Part shown: piece by piece, positions 17,010 through 25,261 of the stretch | Layout of the letters: every line of letters starts with the position of its first letter | Position numbering within the stretch: position 1 is the stretch's first letter | Source of the DNA: an uncultured Dokdonia sp. | GTDB taxonomy: Bacteria > Bacteroidota > Bacteroidia > Flavobacteriales > Flavobacteriaceae | Direction of reading: 5' to 3' | DNA: 39,338 bases | NCBI GenBank assembly: GCA_947503305.1 | Contig: CANNDF010000011.1 | Span: 1-39,338, forward strand | Made by a program: the position numbers and the translations under genes | Notes under the pieces: model-generated | Seen by the model: the letters and a program-made list of their open reading frames with translations, nothing else | The model's database searches: none | Told to the model about the DNA's origin: nothing

Positions 17010-17825
17010 ATGACACAACTTCAAAATCTAATAGAAGACGCTTGGGAAGATCGCTCACTTTTACAAAACCCTGTAACCATAAATGCAATTCGTGAGGTTG
17101 TAGATATGCTAGACAGAGGAACTCTTAGAGTTGCCGAACCTACTGCAATGGGATGGCAGGTAAATGAATGGATAAAAAAAGCTGTTGTTCTTTACTTTCC
17201 TATTCAAAAAATGGAAACCTTGGAAGCAGGTATATTTGAATACCACGACAAGATTCCATTAAAAAAGGATTTTGAGAATAGAGGTATTCGTGTAGTCCCA
17301 AATGCAGTAGCAAGACATGGTTCTTATATCTCAAGTGGCGTAATTTTAATGCCAAGTTATGTGAATATAGGCGCTTATGTAGATGAAGGTACGATGGTAG
17401 ATACATGGGCAACTGTAGGAAGTTGTGCACAGATAGGTAAAAATGTACATCTAAGTGGCGGAGTAGGCATAGGTGGCGTTTTAGAACCATTACAGGCAGC
17501 ACCTGTCATAATAGAAAATAATGCGTTTATAGGTAGTCGTTGTATTGTTGTAGAAGGCGTACGAGTAGAACAAGAAGCTGTTCTAGGAGCAAATGTTGTT
17601 CTTACAGCATCTACAAAGATTATTGATGTAACTGGTGATACTCCTGTAGAATCTAAAGGACTTGTTCCTGCCAGATCTGTTGTAATTCCGGGTAGTTATA
17701 CAAAGTCATTCCCAGCAGGTGATTATAATGTTCCATGTGCATTAATTATAGGTACTCGTAAAGAAAGTACTAATAAAAAGACGTCATTAAATGATGCATT
17801 ACGTGAATATGATGTAGCCGTTTAA
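17010..17825 (+). CDS. dapD: 2,3,4,5-tetrahydropyridine-2,6-dicarboxylate N-succinyltransferase
   Basis: 271 residues, the normal DapD length. An N-terminal helical domain is followed by left-handed beta-helix hexapeptide repeats (about 95-220) containing VVPNAVARHGSYI, YVNIGAYVDEGTMVDTWATVG and HLSGGVGIGGVLEP. It succinylates tetrahydrodipicolinate in lysine and diaminopimelate synthesis, supplying the peptidoglycan cross-link residue. The GT9 gene starts 9 bases downstream, so both may share a transcript. Confidence 0.97.
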   Translation: MTQLQNLIEDAWEDRSLLQNPVTINAIREVVDMLDRGTLRVAEPTAMGWQVNEWIKKAVVLYFPIQKMETLEAGIFEYHDKIPLKKDFENRGIRVVPNAVARHGSYISSGVILMPSYVNIGAYVDEGTMVDTWATVGSCAQIGKNVHLSGGVGIGGVLEPLQAAPVIIENNAFIGSRCIVVEGVRVEQEAVLGANVVLTASTKIIDVTGDTPVESKGLVPARSVVIPGSYTKSFPAGDYNVPCALIIGTRKESTNKKTSLNDALREYDVAV

Positions 17826-17834
17826 TCGTAGTAA

Positions 17835-18902
17835 ATGACATTGATAAACAAAATATTAATTATTCAACAGAAGATGATAGGTGATGTCCTCACCTCCTCT
17901 ATACTTTGCGAAGCTATTAAACAACGCTTTCCAAAGGCAGAAGTACATTACCTTATAAATAGCCACACTCTCCCTGTTATTGAAAACAACCCTTTTATAG
18001 ACAAAAAGATTGTATACACAGCTGAGATTGCAAAAAGTCGAAAAGCAAAAAAAGAGCTACGTAAAGAGCTTAAATCTGAAGGTTATAATGCTGTAGTAGA
18101 TGTGTATTCAAAGATTGGGAGTGCTCGCATGGCAAAAAGCACAAAAGCACCTATAATTGTAGGGTACAAAAAGTGGTATACAAAATCGGCCTATACCGAT
18201 GTATATAGTTATAATACTATATCAGAAACCGAGGCTGGTATTGCTATAGAAAACCGAATGATGTTATTACAAGCTATAGATACCGGGTTTTCAAAAGCTC
18301 TAAAGCCTAAATTATATGTAACAGATAAGGAAATCGCTTTTGCAAAAGAACAATTGTTAAATCATCAGATAGATACTTCTAAGCCTTTATATATGATAGG
18401 TATATTAGGAAGTTCTGATTCTAAAACATATCCTCTTCCCTATCTCGCTGAAGTTCTTGATTATTTAGTAGAAAAAACAGATGGGCAATTACTTTTCAAT
18501 TATATTCCAAACCAAGTCAATCAAGTAGATACACTCTATGAATTGTGTGCAAAAAACACACAACTTCATATTAAAAAAGACCTTTATGGTAAGAGTTTAC
18601 GAGAGTTTATTGCTTTAACTAGTCAATGTGATGCATTGATTGGGAATGAAGGGGGCGCAATTAATATGGCCAAAGCAATCAATATTCCTACATTTTCCAT
18701 TTTTTCTCCTTGGATTATGCGTGCAGCATGGGCATTATATGAAAATAAACATAATGTTGTTGTTCATTTAGAAGACATCAACCCAGAACTTTATAAAGAA
18801 ATGACACTTAGACAAATTCAAAAAAAATGGAGTACCTATTATAAGGCTATAACTCCTGATTTTGCAATACAACAGCTTAGTGTTTTTTTAAAGAGTATCT
18901 AG
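17835..18902 (+). CDS. Glycosyltransferase family 9 (heptosyltransferase-like)
   Basis: 355 residues. GT9 signs: ILIIQQKMIGDVLTSSILCEAIKQRFP at about 7-33 (usual R-x-G/IGD start), HYLI near 38, and GNEGGAINMAKAINIPT near 273 (donor-site motif, normally D-S/T-G). Family members add heptose or similar sugars to lipid A-core or other surface glycans. The stop codon TAG overlaps the stop of the epimerase gene on the other strand in a shared CTAG (18899-18902). Acceptor and sugar are unknown. Confidence 0.88.
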   Translation: MTLINKILIIQQKMIGDVLTSSILCEAIKQRFPKAEVHYLINSHTLPVIENNPFIDKKIVYTAEIAKSRKAKKELRKELKSEGYNAVVDVYSKIGSARMAKSTKAPIIVGYKKWYTKSAYTDVYSYNTISETEAGIAIENRMMLLQAIDTGFSKALKPKLYVTDKEIAFAKEQLLNHQIDTSKPLYMIGILGSSDSKTYPLPYLAEVLDYLVEKTDGQLLFNYIPNQVNQVDTLYELCAKNTQLHIKKDLYGKSLREFIALTSQCDALIGNEGGAINMAKAINIPTFSIFSPWIMRAAWALYENKHNVVVHLEDINPELYKEMTLRQIQKKWSTYYKAITPDFAIQQLSVFLKSI

Positions 18903-19840
18903 CAAAACTTATTTTTATACCACAATACTTGAGCGCGTAATCCTTGTTCTAGACTTGTCTCTGGTATAAATGACAGTATTTTTTTTGCTTTAGTAATGTT
19001 TGCAGCAGTTTTTAATTGATCTCCAGGACGCTTAGGAACATCCATTATACATGCTTTTTTTCCTATTATTTTTTCTATAAGTGCAATACCATCTCCAGTA
19101 GTATTTACAGATTCACATCCTAAATTTATAATTTCTCCATTGCAACGTTTATGATGTACTATTACCTGCATCAACCCTTTTACAATATCTTTTACATACG
19201 TAAAGCTTCGTTCATGGGTATTACTATTTTTATATAGTGGGAAAGGTTTTTCCTCAATGATTGCCTTAATCAATTTGGTATATAGTTTTTCTGGTCTCTC
19301 TCTAGGTCCATATACAGAAAATAAACGAATAGAGCAGGCTGCAAGTTGGTCGCGATCATGTGCATCCATTATAAGTTGTTCTGCAATAAGCTTAGATTTT
19401 CCATAATAAGATGCTGGATTTGGAATTGCATCTTCAGAAACCGTAGCTTGTAATCCATAAACTGATGATGTAGATATATAAACAAAGAGTTTACATTTTT
19501 TAGAAGCATGTAATGTCCAGTTCAAAAGATTTTTAGTGGCAACTATATTATTGCGTTCATAGTCTTTATAGGACGTACTTTCAGAAATGCCTGGTTGTGC
19601 TGCAAAATGGAATATATAGTCAAAGTCACGAGGAAGAATTGCAAATAAGTCATCTACAAGATCTGCTTTAATAAAATGTACTCCCGCAGTCTCTATATCA
19701 GATACATTTATTTGCTTGAGTTCTGATGCATAGTATGGAGATAGATTATCAATACCTATAACTTGGTATCCGTTATGTGAAAGTTCTTCAGCAAAATGGG
19801 ATCCTATAAAACCTGCGGCACCGGTGACTAACACCTTCAT
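18899..19840 (-). CDS. NAD-dependent sugar epimerase/dehydratase
   Basis: 313 residues of the extended SDR family: TGAAGFIGSH (6-15) binds NAD, D31 fits the NAD ribose, STSSVYG at 123-129 holds the catalytic Ser/Thr, and Y146-xxx-K150 is the active pair. LFSVYGPRERP at about 172-183 is the usual 'YGP' segment. Best comparison is UDP-glucuronate 4-epimerase or UDP-glucose 4-epimerase types. Its start overlaps the end of the upstream GT2 gene by 4 bases, so translation is probably coupled. Confidence 0.88.
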   Translation of the reverse strand: MKVLVTGAAGFIGSHFAEELSHNGYQVIGIDNLSPYYASELKQINVSDIETAGVHFIKADLVDDLFAILPRDFDYIFHFAAQPGISESTSYKDYERNNIVATKNLLNWTLHASKKCKLFVYISTSSVYGLQATVSEDAIPNPASYYGKSKLIAEQLIMDAHDRDQLAACSIRLFSVYGPRERPEKLYTKLIKAIIEEKPFPLYKNSNTHERSFTYVKDIVKGLMQVIVHHKRCNGEIINLGCESVNTTGDGIALIEKIIGKKACIMDVPKRPGDQLKTAANITKAKKILSFIPETSLEQGLRAQVLWYKNKFC

Positions 19841-20673
19841 TCTATAATATCTCCTTTTTTAATTCCATAATATGTGTATGCATATTTTTTTATTCGTGTA
19901 TTCTTTCGAATATCTGCGTTTACTTTAAGAGCTTTTTCATTAATATACCCACGTTCATGATCTAAATGTACACATAATGCACTATATCGTATCTGTTTTG
20001 ACTTAAATCCCATATTGATCAAGCGTTCTCCTAACTCTCTATCTTCTCCCCCGTATTGCATACGTTCATCAAACCCATTAACCATAAGAATATCTTTTTT
20101 CCAACCACTAGCATTATGTCCATTCCAACTTGCGGTAGTGGGAGTGATCATATTTAAGATTTTTGCACTTTTTTTTGTAGCAGTGAGTTTCTTATTTTTA
20201 ATAGAGAATTTTAACCCGTTTTTCTTGAGCCATTTACTGTTAAAGCATTTTTGAGATACGATGTCATCTTTGGTAATTGCCTTAGAAATATCTAATGGTA
20301 ATTTAAAATAGCCACCTGATAAAAAGCATCTATCTTCTCTGTTTTCAAGATGTTGTGCAACAAAATCAGATTTAGGTATACAATCACCGTCTGTAGTTAG
20401 TATGTAGTCTGCTCGACATACTTGAATAGCCTTATTTAAAATACGTGTTTTTTGAAAACCGTCATCTTCTTGCCATATATGTATAATAGGAACAGGGAAG
20501 TCTTCAGAAAACTTATCAAGTAATGATTTTGTTTCTGGACCAGAACCATCATCTGCAACAATAATTTCAAAATCAAAAGTAGTCTGTACTTGATATCCCC
20601 AGAGAGTTTTCTCTAGCCAGTCTACAGCATTATACGTGCTTACAATTACAGAAATTGAAGGTGTATTTTCCAT
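19837..20673 (-). CDS. Glycosyltransferase family 2, with galactosyltransferase-type C-terminal region
   Basis: 278 residues. The GT-A core has ISVIVSTYNA (7-16), ADDGS with D41-D42, and TTDGD with D95 and D97 (nucleotide-sugar and metal binding). The segment WNGHNASGWKKD, then GFDERMQYGGEDRELGERL (200-218) has the GGEDRE motif typical of chondroitin-polymerase-like and galactosyltransferase C-terminal domains. Soluble or peripheral, no membrane helix. Forms a two-gene unit with the epimerase. Confidence 0.88.
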   Translation of the reverse strand: MENTPSISVIVSTYNAVDWLEKTLWGYQVQTTFDFEIIVADDGSGPETKSLLDKFSEDFPVPIIHIWQEDDGFQKTRILNKAIQVCRADYILTTDGDCIPKSDFVAQHLENREDRCFLSGGYFKLPLDISKAITKDDIVSQKCFNSKWLKKNGLKFSIKNKKLTATKKSAKILNMITPTTASWNGHNASGWKKDILMVNGFDERMQYGGEDRELGERLINMGFKSKQIRYSALCVHLDHERGYINEKALKVNADIRKNTRIKKYAYTYYGIKKGDIIE

Positions 20674-20684
20674 ATTTATAAAAT

Positions 20685-20724
20685 CAAAATTACAATTTTA
20701 ATTAATAAAAAGTTAGTAGTTTTG
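20685..20724. promoter_or_regulatory. Divergent -7-like elements between two glycosyltransferase genes
   Basis: The minus strand has TAATTTTG (20692-20685) and the plus strand TAGTTTTG (20717-20724), each matching TAnnTTTG and each close to its gene start (20673 and 20739). -33 elements are not clear. Confidence 0.35.
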
Positions 20725-20738
20725 TCCATATATTAATT

Positions 20739-21497
20739 ATGGAGAAATTAACAGCTATTATCCCTACAGGTAATGAAGAGCATAACATCAGGGATGTTCT
20801 TGAATCTGTGTCTTTTGCAGATGAAATTATTGTAGTAGACTCCTTGAGTAGTGATAATACAGTTGCTATTGCCAAAGAATATACAAATACGATCTTAAGT
20901 CGCAAGTATCATTATTCTGCATCTCAAAAAAATTGGGCAATTCCTCAGGCAAAACATCAGTGGATCCTTTTGGTAGATGCAGATGAACGTGTCACACCAG
21001 AATTAAAAGAGGAAATCATTACTATCCTTAAAAACCCTCCTACGGATGATACTGTTGGGTATTGGATCTATAGAATGAACCACTTTATGGGAAAACGTGT
21101 GCGATATAGTGGTTGGCAAAATGATAAAGTAATCCGCCTTTTTAAAAGAGATAAATGTATCTATGAAGATAAAATGGTGCATGCAGAAATTATAGCAGAT
21201 GGTAAAGTAGGTTTTTTGAAAAACCGATTTTATCACAATACCTATATTACCATTAATGATCATATCACAAAATTAAATAGGTATGCAGCCTGGCAAGCTA
21301 GAGATTATGATAAACGTACCAATAGACTTACCGTTTTTCATTTTGCAATAAAGCCGTTTTGGGGTTTCTTTAAGCATTATATTATACAAATGGGGTTTAG
21401 AGATGGCCTTGTAGGTTTTGTTATTAGTAGTTTACATGCGTATGCCATTTTTATGAGGTATACAAAACTTTGGTTATACCGAAGAGGAAGAATATAA
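20739..21497 (+). CDS. Glycosyltransferase family 2, WaaE/KdtX-like
   Basis: 252 residues: TAIIPTGNEEHNI (5-17), IIVVDSLSSDN with D34, SASQKNWAIPQA at about 60-71 and LLVDADERV with D80 and D82. The QKNWA and 'F.HYI...G..DG..G' segments near 205-225 match lipopolysaccharide core glucosyltransferases of the WaaE group, which usually also have a membrane-facing C terminus; residues 220-245 are hydrophobic. Role: sugar addition to lipopolysaccharide or lipooligosaccharide, precise linkage unknown. Confidence 0.9.
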   Translation: MEKLTAIIPTGNEEHNIRDVLESVSFADEIIVVDSLSSDNTVAIAKEYTNTILSRKYHYSASQKNWAIPQAKHQWILLVDADERVTPELKEEIITILKNPPTDDTVGYWIYRMNHFMGKRVRYSGWQNDKVIRLFKRDKCIYEDKMVHAEIIADGKVGFLKNRFYHNTYITINDHITKLNRYAAWQARDYDKRTNRLTVFHFAIKPFWGFFKHYIIQMGFRDGLVGFVISSLHAYAIFMRYTKLWLYRRGRI

Positions 21498-21543
21498 TCT
21501 ACTCATATAAAACATAAACTATTTATAATAAATAGTTATAAAT

Positions 21544-21576
21544 AAGAAAGCCTCTTCTGACGAAGAGGCTTTCTTT
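21544..21576. terminator. Bidirectional terminator between waaE-like gene and rpsA
   Basis: A 13-bp stem AGAAAGCCTCTTC/GAAGAGGCTTTCT (21545-21557 with 21562-21574) with a 4-nt loop TGAC between convergent genes. Confidence 0.85.
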
Positions 21577-21596
21577 ATATTAAGAAGATACAAGGA

Positions 21597-23429
21597 TTAA
21601 TTTCCTCCTTCCATTTTCCTTTTAAGAGCTGCTAAGGCATCATTTGCATCACCAAGTGTTGGTTTTGCTTCATCTGCTTGTGCTTTGGCTTTCTTAGCTG
21701 CCTGCTTAACGATTTTTGCTTCATCCTCTTTATGGATAACCATATGAGATGCAACTACTCTTTTAAAGTCTTTATTAAACTCTATTACCTGGAATTCTGC
21801 TTCTTCTCCTTTCTTAAGTTTAGTTCCATCTTCTTTTTCCAGGTGACGTGTAGGGATAAAAGCAACAATATCTTCATTAAAAGTTACTGTAGCTCCTTTA
21901 TCTACAATCTCTGTAAGAACTGCAGTGTGCTTTGTACCTACACCAAAGTCTACATCATATTTATCCCAAGGATTTGCTTCAGTTTGCTTATGTCCTAAGC
22001 TTAGTTTACGTCCTTCTACATCAAGTTCAAGTACTACAACTTCTAATTTATCACCTACAGCACAGAACTCAGATGGGTGTTTGATTTTCTTAGTCCAAGA
22101 AAGATCTGATATATAAATTAGTCCATCAATCCCTTCTTCTAATTCTAAGAATACTCCAAAATTAGTAAAGTTACGTACTACACCTTCGTGACGTGAACCT
22201 ACAGGATACTTAGCAGTAATGTCTGTCCATGGATCTGGAGCTAGTTGTTTGATTCCTAAACTCATCTTACGATCATCACGATCTAAAGTTAAGATCACAG
22301 CTTCTACTTCATCCCCTACTTTCACAAAGTCTTGTGCACTTCGTAAGTGTGTACTCCAAGACATTTCACTAACGTGAATAAGTCCTTCTACTCCTTCTTC
22401 TACTTCTATAAAAGCACCATAATCAGCAATTACAACTACTTTTCCTTTTACTTTATCACCTATATTAAGAGTCTCGCTTAATGCCTCCCATGGATGCTTG
22501 CTTAACTGCTTAAGACCTAATTGGATACGAGTTTTATCTTCATCAAAGTCTAAGATTACAACATTTAATTTTTGATCAAGCTCAACAATCTCATTCGGGT
22601 GATTGATACGTGACCAAGAAAGATCTGTAATATGTACCAGTCCATCAACACCTCCAAGATCAACAAATACCCCGTATGATGTAATGTTCTTAACCACACC
22701 TTCCAGTACCTGACCTTTTTCAAGCTGCCCGATGATTTCTTTTTTCTGTTCTTCAATATCTGCTTCAATAAGCGCTTTATGAGAAACAACTACGTTTTTA
22801 AATTCATGATTGATTTTTACAACCTTGAATTCCATTGTTTTATTTACATACTGATCGTAATCACGGATAGGCTTAACATCTATCTGAGATCCTGGTAAGA
22901 ATGCCTCAATTCCAAAAACATCAACGATCATTCCTCCTTTAGTACGCGCTTTTACAAAACCATTTACAATGGTTCCATCATCATGAGCTGCATTTACACG
23001 ATCCCAAGCCTTAATTACACGTGCTTTACGATGTGATAAAATTAATTGCCCAGTAGCATCTTCACGTACATCTATAAGTACTTCTACTTTGTCTCCAATT
23101 TTAAGATCTGGATTGTAACGGAACTCATTAAGAGAAATTACACCTTCAGATTTTGCATTGATATCTATAATTGCATCTCGATCTGTAATCGTAATAACAG
23201 TTCCTTCTACAACTTCATCATTAAGCGTATCTACAAAATTCTTTGCTACTAGAGCTTCAAATTCTTCAAGTTGCTTATCGTCTACAACATCAATACCTTC
23301 TTCGTATTTTTCCCAGTTAAAGTCTTTAAGAAATTGTTCTGGGTTTGCTTGAGCAGGAGATTGCTCAACTTTTGGTGCTACTGCAGTAGCTTCTTCCTGA
23401 ACTTCAGGAGTTTTTGTTTCTTCAGCCAT
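21597..23429 (-). CDS. rpsA: 30S ribosomal protein S1
   Basis: 610 residues with six S1 RNA-binding domains in order, starting at about 75 (VVEGTVITITDRDAIIDI), 160 (GTIVNGFVKARTKGG), 240 (LEGVVKNITSYGVFVDL), 325 (VKGKVVVIADYGAFIEV), 410 (HEGVVRNFTNFGVFLEL) and 500 (HTAVLTEIVDKGATVTF). The N-terminal 40 residues are a Glu/Ala/Gln-rich extension. S1 unfolds mRNA leaders on the 30S subunit, though Bacteroidota lean little on Shine-Dalgarno pairing. The last residues (KRKMEGGN) are basic. Expression is from the consensus promoter at 23588-23618 with a leader of about 150 nt. Confidence 0.97.
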   Translation of the reverse strand: MAEETKTPEVQEEATAVAPKVEQSPAQANPEQFLKDFNWEKYEEGIDVVDDKQLEEFEALVAKNFVDTLNDEVVEGTVITITDRDAIIDINAKSEGVISLNEFRYNPDLKIGDKVEVLIDVREDATGQLILSHRKARVIKAWDRVNAAHDDGTIVNGFVKARTKGGMIVDVFGIEAFLPGSQIDVKPIRDYDQYVNKTMEFKVVKINHEFKNVVVSHKALIEADIEEQKKEIIGQLEKGQVLEGVVKNITSYGVFVDLGGVDGLVHITDLSWSRINHPNEIVELDQKLNVVILDFDEDKTRIQLGLKQLSKHPWEALSETLNIGDKVKGKVVVIADYGAFIEVEEGVEGLIHVSEMSWSTHLRSAQDFVKVGDEVEAVILTLDRDDRKMSLGIKQLAPDPWTDITAKYPVGSRHEGVVRNFTNFGVFLELEEGIDGLIYISDLSWTKKIKHPSEFCAVGDKLEVVVLELDVEGRKLSLGHKQTEANPWDKYDVDFGVGTKHTAVLTEIVDKGATVTFNEDIVAFIPTRHLEKEDGTKLKKGEEAEFQVIEFNKDFKRVVASHMVIHKEDEAKIVKQAAKKAKAQADEAKPTLGDANDALAALKRKMEGGN

Positions 23430-23489
23430 GTGCTAAAAATTACATCAGTTCAAAAATTATTTTTCTTACTGATGGGTTTTGTATTTTAC

Positions 23490-23584
23490 GTTTTTGCGAA
23501 AGCTTTATTAACCACAAAACCGTAAAAGTGGTTTTGTTTTTTGTTTTCTATCCTTTGGTGCTTTCCTAAGGTTATCCAAAAGGA
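23490..23584 (-). promoter_or_regulatory. Structured 5' leader of rpsA (candidate autoregulatory element)
   Basis: About 150 nt lie between the predicted rpsA transcription start (near 23583) and ATG 23429. The leader can form two hairpins: CCAAAAGGA (23576-23584) with TCCTTTGG (23551-23558), and the ACAAAACC/GGTTTTGT pair around 23513-23537. A degenerate palindrome copy GTTTTTGCGAAAGC is at 23490-23503. Leader autoregulation by S1 is known in E. coli; here it is inference. Confidence 0.4.
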
Positions 23585-23587
23585 GTG

Positions 23588-23618
23588 CAAAAGTACGTAT
23601 ATTTTCCTGTTTATCAAA
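23588..23618 (-). promoter_or_regulatory. Consensus Bacteroidota promoter of rpsA
   Basis: On the minus strand TTTG (23618-23615), 19 bases, then TACTTTTG (23595-23588): a full match to TTTG-N19-21-TAnnTTTG. Position and strand fit rpsA. Confidence 0.75.
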
Positions 23619-23706
23619 CTACTTATCCCCTAAAATTGATTATCAATAAAATACCCCTTTAAATCATTATAAAAAACATTGACTTTTGTACATTTAAAAT
23701 AAAAAA

Positions 23707-24057
23707 ATGAACCCTTGGCATTTATATCTCATGGCTGGAATGTATATAAGTATAGGTTGTATGCATTTTATAAAACCCAAAGCCTTTCTAAGCATTATCC
23801 CCAGATATATTCCTTCAGGAAAAATGATGGTCTATATAAGTGGTCTGGCAGAAATTATATTAGGTGTCTTAGTTTGTATTGATCTGACAAAAACCTATGC
23901 AATATGGGGCATTATAGCAATGCTTATTATTTTTTTACTAGTACATTGGCATATGATTGTAGACAAAAAATTTCATCATAAATTCCCTAAACCTATATTG
24001 TGGTTTCGATTTTTTTTACAATTTGGACTTATGTATTGGGCTTATTATTATTTGTAA
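23707..24057 (+). CDS. DoxX-like small membrane protein
   Basis: 116 residues with four hydrophobic segments (about 5-20, 40-58, 64-84 and 98-115) and the early GMYISIGCMHFIKPKAF and ISGLAEIILGV motifs typical of DoxX-like proteins. DoxX family members are tied to quinone or thiol redox functions in some organisms but most are uncharacterised. The AlkB gene begins 5 bases after the stop, suggesting one transcript. Confidence 0.82.
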   Translation: MNPWHLYLMAGMYISIGCMHFIKPKAFLSIIPRYIPSGKMMVYISGLAEIILGVLVCIDLTKTYAIWGIIAMLIIFLLVHWHMIVDKKFHHKFPKPILWFRFFLQFGLMYWAYYYL

Positions 24058-24062
24058 AATCT

Positions 24063-24665
24063 ATGTCTCTATTTCCAACCTCTCCACAATATCTTAATCT
24101 CCAAGGCGCCGATGTTGTATACTATTCATCATTTTTAACGCACAACGAAGCCTCTAATTATTTTAACAAATTATACCAAGATACTCCATGGCAACAGGAT
24201 ACTATTAAAGTTTTTGGAAAAACACACTTACAACCTAGACTTACTGCCATATATGCTACCAATAACCTTCCCTACTCGTATTCAAATATAACAATGTATC
24301 CTCATGAATTTACAGCAACTTTACATGAGATTAAACAAAAAGTAGAAATACTCGTAAAGCATACTTTTACAACCTGTTTACTTAATTTATATCGCGATGG
24401 AAAAGACAGTAATGGGTGGCATTCTGATGACGAAAGTTCCTTAGGTAAAAACCCCACTATTGCCTCGGTAAGTCTAGGCGCAAGCAGGGTTTTTAAATTT
24501 AGGGATAAAAAGGCTAAATCTTCTGTCTCTTCAATTCATCTTGAACATGGAAGTCTTTTACTTATGCAAGGGGCAACACAGCATAACTGGCAACACCAAC
24601 TTCCTAAGACATCAAAATTTGTGGAACCAAGAATAAATCTTACGTTCCGAGTGATTTTGGGGTGA
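24063..24665 (+). CDS. AlkB-type 2-oxoglutarate/Fe(II) dioxygenase
   Basis: 200 residues from ATG 24063, which is 5 bases after the preceding stop; an ATG at 24000 would overlap the DoxX-like gene by 58 bases and add residues unlike the family. The iron site is H120-x-D122 (GWHSDDES) and H177 (QHNWQHQLPK); R190 and R196 in EPRINLTFR bind 2-oxoglutarate. LNLYRDGKDSNGWHSD is the family hallmark. It repairs alkylated bases (or acts on RNA) by oxidative demethylation. No ada gene is near. Confidence 0.93.
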   Translation: MSLFPTSPQYLNLQGADVVYYSSFLTHNEASNYFNKLYQDTPWQQDTIKVFGKTHLQPRLTAIYATNNLPYSYSNITMYPHEFTATLHEIKQKVEILVKHTFTTCLLNLYRDGKDSNGWHSDDESSLGKNPTIASVSLGASRVFKFRDKKAKSSVSSIHLEHGSLLLMQGATQHNWQHQLPKTSKFVEPRINLTFRVILG

Positions 24666-24680
24666 AAGCACGTTAAAAGA

Positions 24681-25091
24681 TTACATATAAGTAATGTTTT
24701 TATAATTAGATAGTATTTTTTTAATTGATCTATGCTTTATATATAATAAAATTGCCAGTATAGATATTAATACCATGAGTATTTTATACTCTATTGCATA
24801 GTTTGTAAACTGAAATATCGTAGAGCCACAAAGTAGTACTATAGATAAGAATAACGTTTTCTTATAATAAAGTCCTAAAATGAGCATTGCTCCTAAAGTA
24901 AATTCTAAAAAGGGAAAAAGTGGCGCTGTCAATGAAAAAAACTCGTTATTAAACAACTCAGCACTAGTAAGATATGCTTCTATCTTAGACAAATATGAAC
25001 TGTATGATATCAAATTAACACACGACTGTACTATCATAAAAGCCCCGATAATAAACCTTAAAATTATATGCGACAGCGCCCCAAATCTCAT
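24681..25091 (-). CDS. DoxX/MauE-like four-helix membrane protein
   Basis: 136 residues with four hydrophobic segments (about 7-28, 53-74, 77-95 and 100-118). LRFIIGAFMIVQSCVNL and FPFLEFTLGAMLILGLYYKKT correspond to the first two helices of DoxX/MauE-like proteins. A lone cysteine is in helix 1 (C24). Faces AlkB tail-to-tail with 15 bases between. Role unknown; the divergent AraC gene may control it. Confidence 0.75.
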   Translation of the reverse strand: MRFGALSHIILRFIIGAFMIVQSCVNLISYSSYLSKIEAYLTSAELFNNEFFSLTAPLFPFLEFTLGAMLILGLYYKKTLFLSIVLLCGSTIFQFTNYAIEYKILMVLISILAILLYIKHRSIKKILSNYKNITYM

Positions 25092-25168
25092 GAAAAATCA
25101 CTTATTAACCGGGGCAAAGTTATGCATGCATAGTAAATTATTTCTTGTACTTTTTCCATATATAATTG

Positions 25169-25181
25169 TACAAAATTTGTA
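25169..25181. promoter_or_regulatory. Palindrome in the divergent DoxX-like/AraC intergenic region
   Basis: TACAAAATTTGTA is symmetric around 25175, about midway between the two starts. It is a possible operator, but A+T-rich and short. Confidence 0.25.
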
Positions 25182-25261
25182 ACTTACTGGTTATTAACGA
25201 TACTACAACGTTTTCGCAAGAAAAGGGGGATTCTAGGAAGTTGTAAAAAATACATAAACCT

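Noticed and set aside
18334-18350. GCTTTTGCAAAAG inside the GT9 gene as another palindrome copy
   Set aside because: It differs at the central CGCG and encodes the common A-F-A-K; it is not counted as a copy of the 14-bp motif.
24000-24062. Longer start for the AlkB-type gene
   Set aside because: Would overlap the DoxX-like gene by 58 bases; ATG 24063 directly after that stop fits the family.
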